Positions 6,515-14,391 of a DNA stretch of 14,391 nucleotides are shown here, one piece after another (position 1 is the first letter of the stretch; each line of letters begins with the position of its first letter). The stretch lies in assembly GCA_019419405.1 (NCBI GenBank), contig DYAA01000147.1, positions 1 through 14,391 on the forward strand, given 5' to 3'. The notes below the pieces were generated by a model. That model did not search any database. It worked only from the letters and a program-made list of their open reading frames with translations, and had not been told where the DNA came from. Both the position numbers and the translations under genes were made by a program. This DNA is from Collinsella sp. GTDB lineage: Bacteria; Actinomycetota; Coriobacteriia; Coriobacteriales; Coriobacteriaceae.

Positions 6515-8692
6515 ATGAACCTCCGCTCATCTCTTGCCTGCACCTCGAGCGATATCGCTCGCTGGGGACTGCGCTCCGTCCTCAAGCGCCAGGGTGGCGT
6601 ACTCCCCGGCCGCATCGCCATGAAGATCGACCCCGAGCTGCTAAGCGACCTCGCGAGCCTGGTCGATCGCAGCGTGGTGATCACCGGCACCAACGGTAAG
6701 ACCACCACCTCCAACCTCATCGCCGACGCCGTTGCTGCCAGCGGTGCTACCGTGGTGTGCAACCGTGCCGGCAACAATATGGAGCCTGGTGTGGTGGGTG
6801 CCCTGCTCGAGGCCCGCGGCGGCCTTAAACACACCAGCAGAGGCAAGCGCGTGGGCGTTTTTGAGTGCGATGAGCTTTACACCGTACGCGTTCTGCCCAA
6901 GCTCAAGCCGACGTACTTTGTGCTGCTCAACCTGTTCCGCGACCAGCTAGACCGCTACGGCGAGATCGATCACACCCAGGAGGTCATCGCCCACGCGTTG
7001 GAGCTCTCGCCGACAACGACGCTTATCTATAACGCCGACGATCCGCTGTGTGCCGCGATCGCCGCGCGCGTTCCCAACGCGAGTATTGCCTTTGGCATCG
7101 ACGGCGCCACCAACACCGAGTCTGACCGCATTAGCGACTCGCGCTTTTGCTCGCAGTGCAACGCGCCGCTGGAGTATGACTACGTGCAATACGGCCAGCT
7201 CGGCGCCTACCATTGCCCCTCGTGCGGTTGGGCCCGTCCTGCGCTTGTCCGTCGCGTGACGAGCGTGGAGCTCGGCTGCGACGGTTACGGCTTTGACCTG
7301 GCCTTTGGACCCGAGGCCAACGCGCCCGCCGTGCACATCGCCACGCGCTACAACGGCCTGTACATGGTCTATAACGTCGCCGCCGCCTTCTTCGCCGCCC
7401 ACGAGCTGGGCGTGGACACCGCACGCCTGCAGCCCACGCTCGACGCCTACGTGCCGGCAGGTGGTCGCATGGGCCGTTGGAATATCGCCGGCCGAACCGT
7501 CGAGGCCAACCTGGCCAAGAATCCCGTAGGCTTCGATCGCCAGATCCAGTCCATCAAGACGGCAGGCGGCAGACTCTGCGCTTTCTTCCTCAACGACAAC
7601 GACGCCGACGGCCACGATGTATCGTGGATCTACGACGTCGACTTTGAGCGCATCGCCGACACGCCGGGTCTTGTCGCCTTTGCCGGCGGCACGCGCGCGC
7701 ACGACATGCAGGTGCGCCTCAAGTACGCCGGCATCGATGCCGCGATTATCTCGGACGTCGCGCAGGCAATTGGCGCCATGGCAGACGAGGCCGCCGATGA
7801 CACCTTCTACGCCGTCGCCAACTACACGGCCTTCCCGCCGCTGGTCAAAGAACTCGACGGGCTGAAGGGTGCCGATGCAGCCACGGTTGCTGCCCGCGCC
7901 GCAGTCCGTGCCGACGGCAGCGCTCTTCCTGTCGGTATCGCGCCAGTCGAGCTCTCGCGCCCGCTGCGCATCGTCTACCTGTATCCCGATGCCCTCAACC
8001 TCTATGGCGACGGCGGCAACGTCATCGCCCTCGAGCGCCGCTGCGCCTGGCGCGGCATCCCCGTTCGCGTGGATGAGGTCCGCATGGGCGAGGTGCTCGA
8101 TCTGCATGATGCCGATATCGTCATGATGGGCGGCGGATCCGATCGCGACCAGCTAGCCGTGGCACACGAGCTTCTCGCCCAAAAAGACAAGGTCGCAGCC
8201 TATGTTGAGGACGGCGGTTCGCTGCTCGCCATCTGCGGCAGCTATCAGCTGCTCGGCCGTTCGTACTATATGGGCGAAAATCGCATAGAGGGCCTGGGCG
8301 TCATTGCCGCCGAGACCGTACGCGGCTCCGACCGCCTGATCGGCAACGTCGCCGTCAAGACCGACCTGGCACCCGAGCCCTTTGTGGGATTCGAGAACCA
8401 CGGTGGCCGCACGCTTTTGGACGCCGATGCCACGCCGCTCGGAACGTCCGTCGTCACGGGCACCGGCAACAACGGCGACGATGGATTTGAGGGTCTCACC
8501 TACAAGGGTGTCATCGGCACGTACCTGCACGGCCCGGCGCTACCCAAGAATCCCGAACTCGCCGACTGGCTCATCGCGCACGCCCTCGAGCGCCGCGGCG
8601 ACGCACAGGCCAACGCTCTGCTGCCGCTCAAACCCCTCGACGACACCTACGAGCACGCCGCCCACGACGCCGCCATGAAGCTCCTCCCCTAA
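6515..8692 (+). CDS. murT-gatD: fused MurT-GatD lipid II isoglutaminyl synthase
   Basis: This 725-aa protein joins two enzymes that are usually separate subunits. Together they convert the D-glutamate of the lipid II stem peptide to D-isoglutamine, using glutamine and ATP, on the cytoplasmic side of the membrane. Residues ~20-450 are MurT: Mur-ligase ATP loop GTNGKTTT (58-65, K62), NRAGNN (83-88), a four-cysteine zinc ribbon (C212, C215, C234, C237), and the C-terminal DUF1727-type region with AKNPVGFDRQ (334-343) and DADGHDVSW (363-371). Residues ~484-690 are GatD, a class I glutaminase: YLYPDALNLYGDGGN (488-502), nucleophile C574 in AICGSYQ, GFENHGGRT (625-633) and H672 in GTYLHGP. A linker of about 30 residues (450-482) joins them. 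The ATG at 6515 follows AGGAA by seven bases. The gene is last in a three-gene operon and ends in a strong terminator. No frameshift or stop lies at the junction, so the fusion is genuine in this sequence. Confidence 0.93.
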   Translation: MNLRSSLACTSSDIARWGLRSVLKRQGGVLPGRIAMKIDPELLSDLASLVDRSVVITGTNGKTTTSNLIADAVAASGATVVCNRAGNNMEPGVVGALLEARGGLKHTSRGKRVGVFECDELYTVRVLPKLKPTYFVLLNLFRDQLDRYGEIDHTQEVIAHALELSPTTTLIYNADDPLCAAIAARVPNASIAFGIDGATNTESDRISDSRFCSQCNAPLEYDYVQYGQLGAYHCPSCGWARPALVRRVTSVELGCDGYGFDLAFGPEANAPAVHIATRYNGLYMVYNVAAAFFAAHELGVDTARLQPTLDAYVPAGGRMGRWNIAGRTVEANLAKNPVGFDRQIQSIKTAGGRLCAFFLNDNDADGHDVSWIYDVDFERIADTPGLVAFAGGTRAHDMQVRLKYAGIDAAIISDVAQAIGAMADEAADDTFYAVANYTAFPPLVKELDGLKGADAATVAARAAVRADGSALPVGIAPVELSRPLRIVYLYPDALNLYGDGGNVIALERRCAWRGIPVRVDEVRMGEVLDLHDADIVMMGGGSDRDQLAVAHELLAQKDKVAAYVEDGGSLLAICGSYQLLGRSYYMGENRIEGLGVIAAETVRGSDRLIGNVAVKTDLAPEPFVGFENHGGRTLLDADATPLGTSVVTGTGNNGDDGFEGLTYKGVIGTYLHGPALPKNPELADWLIAHALERRGDAQANALLPLKPLDDTYEHAAHDAAMKLLP

Positions 8693-8698
8693 CGCCCC

Positions 8699-8737
8699 AA
8701 CCACCACAAAGGGGACAGATACCTTTGTGGTGGTTTT
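8699..8737 (+). terminator. rho-independent terminator of the murT-gatD operon
   Basis: A perfect 14-bp stem (8699-8712 with 8722-8735; AACCACCACAAAGG) has a 9-nt loop GGACAGATA and a short T run (8734-8737). It starts six bases after the TAA. Confidence 0.92.
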
Positions 8738-8774
8738 CCAGTTTGCCAACGATATACGCGCCGGCAAAAAAGTC

Positions 8775-8783
8775 TGCTATACT
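8775..8783 (+). promoter_or_regulatory. extended -10 promoter of tRNA-Glu
   Basis: TGCTATACT combines the extended TGN element with a good -10 (TATACT, 8778-8783), about ten bases before the mature tRNA start. The region 17 bp upstream (TACGCG) is a poor -35, as is common with extended -10 promoters. Confidence 0.65.
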
Positions 8784-8793
8784 CTTTCCCGCT

Positions 8794-8870
8794 GTCCCCA
8801 TCGTCTAGCGGCCAAGGACGCCACCCTTTCAAGGTGGATATCGCGGGTTCGAATCCCGCTGGGGGCACCA
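8794..8870 (+). tRNA. tRNA-Glu (anticodon TTC)
   Basis: The acceptor stem GTCCCCA (8794-8800) pairs with TGGGGGC (8860-8866). The anticodon stem CCACC/GGTGG (8821-8825, 8833-8837) encloses the loop CTTTCAA with anticodon TTC at 8828-8830. The T arm GCGGGTTCGAATCCCGC is perfect. Discriminator A8867 is followed by an encoded CCA (8868-8870). The gene reads glutamate codons GAA and GAG. It is expressed from its own promoter and followed by its own terminator. Confidence 0.97.
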
Positions 8871-8882
8871 CAGAATCTGAGA

Positions 8883-8913
8883 AGCCCGTTACCAATTCGG
8901 TAGCGGGCTTTTT
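8883..8913 (+). terminator. rho-independent terminator of tRNA-Glu
   Basis: An 11-bp stem AGCCCGTTACC/GGTAGCGGGCT (one G-T pair) has a 5-nt loop and a T run (8909-8913). It lies 12 bases after the tRNA 3' end. Confidence 0.88.
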
Positions 8914-8927
8914 GCTACCCATACGCC

Positions 8928-8940
8928 GGGATTCGAACCC
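8928..8940 (-). repeat. T-arm-like fragment in inverse orientation
   Basis: GGGTTCGAATCCC on the minus strand is an exact 13-bp inverted copy of the T-arm core of the adjacent tRNA-Glu (8845-8857). No other tRNA arms can be folded around it and one T-stem pair would mismatch, so it is a remnant or chance copy, not a tRNA gene. Confidence 0.5.
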
Positions 8941-8969
8941 CGAAGGCATAAAATCACACTGTCATCCAA

Positions 8970-9200
8970 GGGCCCGTGGACAAAAAATAGCAAATATGAG
9001 TACTGTTACCAATTTAGTAACAGCGATTTCATGCCATCAGAAGGCGATTTGGACACAAGGCGTCCTACGGCGGAGGAATTGCAGGCATTTATCAGCTAAG
9101 TACTTGGACATATGTTGCGTAACACTGCATATTTTGCAAAAAGATAATGCTACAGGGCTTGTGACAGTACTCATATTTGACGTTTTTTGCCCACGACCCC
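8970..9200. repeat. 231-bp non-coding element with long imperfect terminal inverted repeats
   Basis: The left end (8970-9008) and the reverse complement of the right end (9162-9200) align without gaps over 39 bases, with six mismatches by hand count. They share a perfect 16-bp core CAAATATGAGTACTGT (8991-9006 with 9164-9179) and an AAAAAA run. The left arm also holds a hairpin (CTGTTAC/GTAACAG, 9003-9009 with 9017-9023). The right end opens a second hairpin, GCCCACG/CGTGGGC (9189-9195 with 9207-9213). The interior (~153 bp) is more AT-rich than its surroundings and has no credible gene or transposase. The structure resembles a MITE or REPIN-type repeat; no clear target-site duplication is seen. 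It may instead be a structured RNA or a regulatory dyad. Confidence 0.55.
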
Positions 9201-9250
9201 TTATTGCGTGGGCGAATCAGTTGCAAAGCGGGATCCAAAGCGTCCTTCGC

Positions 9251-9289
9251 AAACAAATAGCCGGGCCCCGCGCGATGCGGACCCCGGCT
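9251..9289 (-). terminator. probable terminator of glnN
   Basis: A 13-bp GC-rich stem (9277-9289 with 9259-9271; one mismatch and one wobble) has a 5-nt loop. On the minus strand it is followed by ATTTGTTTG, a weak T tract. It begins 30 bases after the glnN stop. Confidence 0.7.
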
Positions 9290-9318
9290 CAATACCGTGA
9301 CGATATGTCAGTTACGCT

Positions 9319-11406
<2,088 letters not shown>

Positions 11407-11412
11407 ACGGAA

Positions 11413-11420
11413 CTCCCTTC
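11413..11420 (-). promoter_or_regulatory. ribosome binding site fixing the glnN start
   Basis: GAAGGGAG lies six bases before the ATG at 11406 and rules out the longer in-frame start at 11469. Confidence 0.85.
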
Positions 11421-11486
11421 GTATCGGCACCGCGTGAGAAGCGGTGTTGATTACTAACGAACGAGTCATAGCTTAGGCTCGCCGTG

Positions 11487-11522
11487 TTTCCGCGACATTA
11501 CCGTTGTGTTGCTGTCGCGAAA
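11487..11522. promoter_or_regulatory. hairpin/dyad in the glnN leader
   Basis: TTTCCGCGACA (11487-11497) pairs with TGTCGCGAAA (11513-11522) with a single bulged C, giving a 10-bp stem and a 15-nt loop. It lies 81 bp upstream of glnN. There is no T run, so an operator or mRNA stem is likelier than a terminator. Confidence 0.5.
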
Positions 11523-11616
11523 CCAATCAATGAGGTTACCGCATCGCGGCAGTATTGCCACCCTTAACAGCCAATGAACTGTATAAATTGCAGACCTCCC
11601 CGCATGGTTTAAGGGT

Positions 11617-11669
11617 AGTCAATTTAGGACGGGGCTAAATTGACTGGTATTTCGCATCAGATACCAGTC
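11617..11669. promoter_or_regulatory. two overlapping, mutually exclusive hairpins between glnN and metF
   Basis: Hairpin A is an 11-bp perfect repeat AGTCAATTTAG/CTAAATTGACT (11617-11627, 11635-11645) with a 7-nt loop. Hairpin B is a 9-bp perfect repeat GACTGGTAT/ATACCAGTC (11642-11650, 11661-11669) followed by TTTAT. They share 11642-11645, so both cannot form fully at once. This could be an attenuator-like switch in a metF leader or a pair of protein-binding dyads. Confidence 0.5.
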
Positions 11670-11819
11670 TTTATAGTCCGTGCCTAGATTAGCCGCTCTG
11701 TTATAGATAAAGCCGATAGCAAGGCATCTTTGATTAGTATCCTCAAATAGCGAGTGAAACTCCACCGTGACACAGTGGTGCTGTAGAATCCTTACAACAC
11801 ATCACACTATTACGTATCT

Positions 11820-11826
11820 AAAGGAG
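11820..11826 (+). promoter_or_regulatory. ribosome binding site fixing the metF start
   Basis: AAAGGAG lies six bases before the ATG at 11833. The frame is open from 11767, but that start lacks such a site and the extra residues do not fit the family. Confidence 0.9.
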
Positions 11827-11832
11827 CACGAT

Positions 11833-12705
11833 ATGCGCGTCGACGAGGTTTTTAAGCAGGCAGCTTCCCAGGGCACTGCACCCGTTTCGTTTGAGATGTT
11901 CCCGCCCAAGGGCGAGCTTACCCTCGACACGGCTCGCGAAGTGGCAGGCAATCTGTGCAAGCTTTCGCCGAGCTTTGTCTCGGTCACCTGCTCGGCTGGC
12001 GGCTCGGGCAACGGCGCCACCACCGCCCCCATCGCGCATATGATTACGAGCGAATTCGATACGCCCTCGGTGGCGCACCTCACCTGTGTGGGCCGTACCC
12101 ACGCCGATATCGCCGCCAAGATCGATGAGTACCGCACCGCCGGCGTGGAAAACATCCTGGCCCTGCGTGGCGATCTCCCTGCCGGCGCGACCGAGGACGA
12201 CAAGCCCGCCTCCGACTACGCCTACGCCCGCGACCTCATCCCCGAGCTCGTCGACGCCGGCTTTTGCGTGGGTGCCGCAGCCTACCCCGAGGGCCACATT
12301 GCCTGCGAGGATCTCAACCTCTCGGTCGAACACCTCAAGCAAAAACAGGACGCCGGCGCGAGCTTCTTTGTGACGCAGCTCTTTTTTGATAACGAGTGCT
12401 TCTATCGTTTTCGCGAGCTTGCCGACAAGGCCGGCATCACCGTGCCCATTACCGCGGGCATCATGCCGTTTATGGGCAAGTCGCAGATCAGCCGCATGGT
12501 CTTTATGTGCGGCGCGTCACTGCCCTCCCCCGTCATCAAGATTCTCGCCAAGTACGAGAACGACCCCGAGAGCCTGCAGGCAGCCGGTGTAGATTATGCC
12601 GCCCGTCAGCTTTGCGACCTCAAGGAGCACGGTGCCGCCGGTCTGCACCTGTACACTATGAATCGTCCTGCGATCGCCGCGACCATTATGGAGCGCCTGG
12701 GGTAA
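11833..12705 (+). CDS. metF: methylenetetrahydrofolate reductase
   Basis: This 290-aa cytosolic flavoprotein, of the usual bacterial length, reduces 5,10-methylene-THF to 5-methyl-THF for methionine synthesis. Visible motifs are SFEMFPPKG (19-27) with the catalytic glutamate E21, SVTCSAGGS (50-58), ALRGDLP (110-116) with the FAD/folate-contacting D114, GAAAYPEGH (147-155), FFVTQLFFD (178-186) with Q182, TAGIMPF (207-213), and the C-terminal GLHLYTMNRP (270-279). It is first in a metF-reactivase-metH operon, and its stop overlaps the next start (TAATG). In anaerobes such enzymes may use ferredoxin or an electron-bifurcating partner. No partner gene is seen here, and there is no extra zinc or iron-sulfur domain. 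Confidence 0.96.
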   Translation: MRVDEVFKQAASQGTAPVSFEMFPPKGELTLDTAREVAGNLCKLSPSFVSVTCSAGGSGNGATTAPIAHMITSEFDTPSVAHLTCVGRTHADIAAKIDEYRTAGVENILALRGDLPAGATEDDKPASDYAYARDLIPELVDAGFCVGAAAYPEGHIACEDLNLSVEHLKQKQDAGASFFVTQLFFDNECFYRFRELADKAGITVPITAGIMPFMGKSQISRMVFMCGASLPSPVIKILAKYENDPESLQAAGVDYAARQLCDLKEHGAAGLHLYTMNRPAIAATIMERLG

Positions 12706-13493
12706 TGGAAAAACCACACATCGATACAGCTTTTGCCGAAGTGCCGGCCGACCTTGCGTCGCCGGCGCTTTATCGTATCGATACCGCCCACCATCCCCGC
12801 GTCGATCGTGCCGAGATGTTGCGCTACCTGGGCTACGGCGGCCAGCAGATTGAACCCGAGCTGTCGCAGCGTATTGAGCTTGTCGTTGAGCACCTGGAAC
12901 TGGACATTGAGCCCCGTGGCGTGCGCCGCGTGTTTGCCATCGATGCCACGGGCGTCGATGAACAGGGCGAGCCTTGCATTCGCTTGGTCGGCACCAACGT
13001 TGAACTGCGTGGTCGCGATATCTATCGCCATCTCAAAGACGCCCACTTTGCCGCGCTCATGGCATGCACCCTCGGCATGGACGCCGAGCGTCGCCTGCGC
13101 ACCACGGGAGCCCAGCAGCCCCTGGAGGGAGCCGTGCTCGACGCCGCATGCTCTGCCTATGTAGAAGCCGCTGTCGAGCAGATGGACCAGCAAGTCAAGG
13201 CTGCGGCCGCGGCACACGGACTCGCTGGCAACTGGCGCTTTAGCCCCGGCTACGGCGACTGTCCGCTTACGGCCCAGCGCTCAATCGTGGCTGCACTCAA
13301 CGCCACGCGGCTCATCGGGCTTACCGTCACACCTACCAGCCTGCTCATGCCCACCAAGAGCGTGACCGCGGTGATCGGCCTGTTTGACGGCGAGGTCCAC
13401 GATGCCCAGAGCCGCCCCACCTGCAATATCTGCCGCATGCGCGAGCACTGCCGCTTCCGCGCCGCCCACACCACCTGCTATTCCAGCCATTAG
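12705..13493 (+). CDS. stand-alone methionine synthase (B12) reactivation-domain protein
   Basis: This 262-aa protein matches the AdoMet-binding activation domain of cobalamin methionine synthase, here as its own gene. Such domains reductively methylate inactive cob(II)alamin with AdoMet. Evidence is the signature RFSPGYGDCP (178-187), the LNATRLIGLTVTPTSLLMPTKSVTAVIGLF segment (198-227), and the upstream helical part AALMACTLGMDAERRLR (116-132) typical of this domain. The C-terminal tail has four cysteines (C240, C243, C249, C258; CNIC-x5-C-x8-C), which could bind a metal or [4Fe-4S] cluster; that is inference. The ATG overlaps the metF stop by one base (TAATG), and metH begins 10 bases downstream, so the three proteins are probably made together. 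The longer open frame upstream lies inside metF and is not used. Confidence 0.9.
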   Translation: MEKPHIDTAFAEVPADLASPALYRIDTAHHPRVDRAEMLRYLGYGGQQIEPELSQRIELVVEHLELDIEPRGVRRVFAIDATGVDEQGEPCIRLVGTNVELRGRDIYRHLKDAHFAALMACTLGMDAERRLRTTGAQQPLEGAVLDAACSAYVEAAVEQMDQQVKAAAAAHGLAGNWRFSPGYGDCPLTAQRSIVAALNATRLIGLTVTPTSLLMPTKSVTAVIGLFDGEVHDAQSRPTCNICRMREHCRFRAAHTTCYSSH

Positions 13494-13503
13494 GAGCTCA
13501 TTG

Positions 13504-14391
13504 ATGTTTACTCCGCTTATCACTCACGATCTGGACGGCGCCGCACTGGCGGCGCCCGTTGATGCTGCCCGTCGTAATGGCGCTGCATACAAGACGCGCA
13601 CGATCGACGACCTTCGCATTAAGGACGATCGCCTGCGCGCCGCCATCGAGGGCACGGGGCACCTGCTGTTCGACGGCGGCATGGGCACCATGCTGCAGGC
13701 GGCCGGCATGAAAGCCGGCGCTCTGCCCGAGCTGCTCAACTTTGAGGATCCCCAGGTCATTACCGATATTCAGCGCCAATACGTCGAGGCCGGCTGCGAC
13801 GTGATCACCGCCAACACCTTTGGCGCCAACGCCCACAAGCTCGACGGTACCGCCACCGTGGCAGATGTCTTTGCCGCCGCTGTCGCCTGCGCCCGCGCAG
13901 CCGGTGCCCACTACGTCGCCGGCGATATCGGCCCAATCGGCGCGCTGCTGCGCCCCCTGGGCACCCTCAGCTTTGACGAGGCCTACGACCTCTTTGCCGA
14001 GGAAGTGCGCGCCGGCGTCGATGCGGGCGTGGACCTCTTTATTATCGAAACCATGACCGACCTTGCCGAGATCAAGGCGGCCGTCCTCGCCTGCCGCGAG
14101 AACTCCGACCTGCCCGTCTTTGCCACCATGACCTTCGAGGAAGACGGACGCACCTTCTTGGGCACGAGCCCCGAGGTCGCCGCCATCACCCTCGACGCCA
14201 TCGGCGCCGACGTTTTGGGCATCAACTGCAGCCAGGGCCCGGCCGAGCTCCGAGGACTCGCCGCGCGTATGCTCACCGTTACGGACAAGCCCGTTATGGT
14301 GCAGGCCAATGCGGGACTGCCCCGCGTGGACGATGACGGCAACACCGTCTTCGACATCCAGGCCCCCGAATACGCCGAGGCCGTAGCCGGC
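13504..14391 (+). CDS. metH: cobalamin-dependent methionine synthase, N-terminal part (cut by window edge)
   Basis: The frame is open for 296 codons to the window end. It covers the homocysteine-binding domain, which transfers the methyl group from methylcobalamin to homocysteine. Visible motifs are LLFDGGMGTMLQ (54-65), LNFEDPQVITDIQRQYVEAGCDVITANTFGAN (78-109), AGDIGPIG (139-146), FIIETMTD (179-186) and GINCSQGP (239-246). C242 in the last is the first zinc-ligand cysteine. The ATG follows TAGGAG, which overlaps the previous stop, by seven bases. About 40 residues precede the family core (before LRAAIEGTGHLLFDGG), and no alternative ATG or GTG lies between, so an N-terminal extension is likely. 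The folate, cobalamin and other domains would lie beyond the edge. The separate reactivation gene predicts that this MetH lacks its own C-terminal activation domain. Confidence 0.95.
   Translation, partial: MFTPLITHDLDGAALAAPVDAARRNGAAYKTRTIDDLRIKDDRLRAAIEGTGHLLFDGGMGTMLQAAGMKAGALPELLNFEDPQVITDIQRQYVEAGCDVITANTFGANAHKLDGTATVADVFAAAVACARAAGAHYVAGDIGPIGALLRPLGTLSFDEAYDLFAEEVRAGVDAGVDLFIIETMTDLAEIKAAVLACRENSDLPVFATMTFEEDGRTFLGTSPEVAAITLDAIGADVLGINCSQGPAELRGLAARMLTVTDKPVMVQANAGLPRVDDDGNTVFDIQAPEYAEAVAG

Larger units (their letters stand above)
11407..11832. other. 426-bp divergent intergenic region rich in inverted repeats (glnN/metF)
   Basis: No gene is visible. Dyads seen are 11428-11433 with 11441-11446; 11487-11522; ACCCTTAA at 11560-11567 with 11609-11616; and the overlapping pair at 11617-11669. 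A -10-like TAGAAT at 11784-11789 could serve metF, with no clear -35. On the minus strand TATACA (about 11580-11585) could serve glnN, also without a clear -35. No SAM, SAH, cobalamin, THF or T-box leader signature was recognised. Confidence 0.6.

Noticed and set aside
8889..8990. A second tRNA gene on the minus strand around the T-arm-like fragment
   Set aside because: No acceptor, D or anticodon arms can be placed and one T-stem pair would mismatch.
8970..9200. CRISPR array or insertion sequence with transposase
   Set aside because: There are only two copies of the repeat, in inverted orientation, with no regular spacers and no transposase frame.
11640..11832. Known riboswitch (SAM, SAH, cobalamin, THF) or T-box upstream of metF
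   Set aside because: None of the conserved core motifs of these classes could be found by eye; only unassigned hairpins are present.

Overview
The window looks like chromosomal DNA of a GC-rich anaerobic Gram-positive bacterium, most probably a gut actinomycete of the Coriobacteriia (Collinsella-like). This rests on the codon use, strong AGGAGG-type ribosome binding sites, a type III glutamine synthetase, iron-dependent alcohol and glycerol dehydrogenases, a MurT/GatD system and a split cobalamin methionine synthase set. The genus is an inference; no marker gene is present to prove it.

Region 1 (1-3849, minus strand) is redox and fermentation metabolism. In transcription order it holds an iron-containing alcohol dehydrogenase (404 aa), an intrinsic terminator, a full glycerol dehydrogenase (gldA-like, 366 aa), a second intrinsic terminator, a truncated second gldA copy that keeps only the N-terminal ~85 residues, and a two-cluster 4Fe-4S protein that runs off the left edge. 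A 500-bp non-coding divergent interval (3850-4349) with two clear dyads separates this block from the next.

Region 2 (4350-8737, plus strand) is a probable three-gene operon. Two overlapping, distantly related helical-repeat (ST7/TPR-like) proteins of unknown function are followed by a single 725-aa protein in which MurT and GatD are fused. These are normally separate subunits of the enzyme that amidates the D-glutamate of lipid II. The operon ends in a strong 14-bp terminator hairpin.

Region 3 (8738-9318) holds a tRNA-Glu(TTC) with promoter and terminator. After it come an inverted T-arm-like fragment and a 231-bp non-coding element bounded by ~39-nt imperfect inverted repeats, which resembles a MITE or REPIN-type repeat.

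Region 4 (9319-14391) holds glnN (type III glutamine synthetase, minus strand) diverging from metF, a stand-alone methionine synthase reactivation protein and metH (plus strand, cut by the right edge). MetF makes 5-methyl-THF, MetH uses it with cobalamin to methylate homocysteine, and the middle protein should reactivate oxidised cobalamin with AdoMet. The 426-bp divergent interval between glnN and metF is rich in inverted repeats, including two overlapping, mutually exclusive hairpins, and matches no riboswitch class that I recognise.

The points most worth following are the MurT-GatD fusion with its two unknown co-operonic paralogues, the inverted-repeat element beside tRNA-Glu, and the structured glnN/metF intergenic region.
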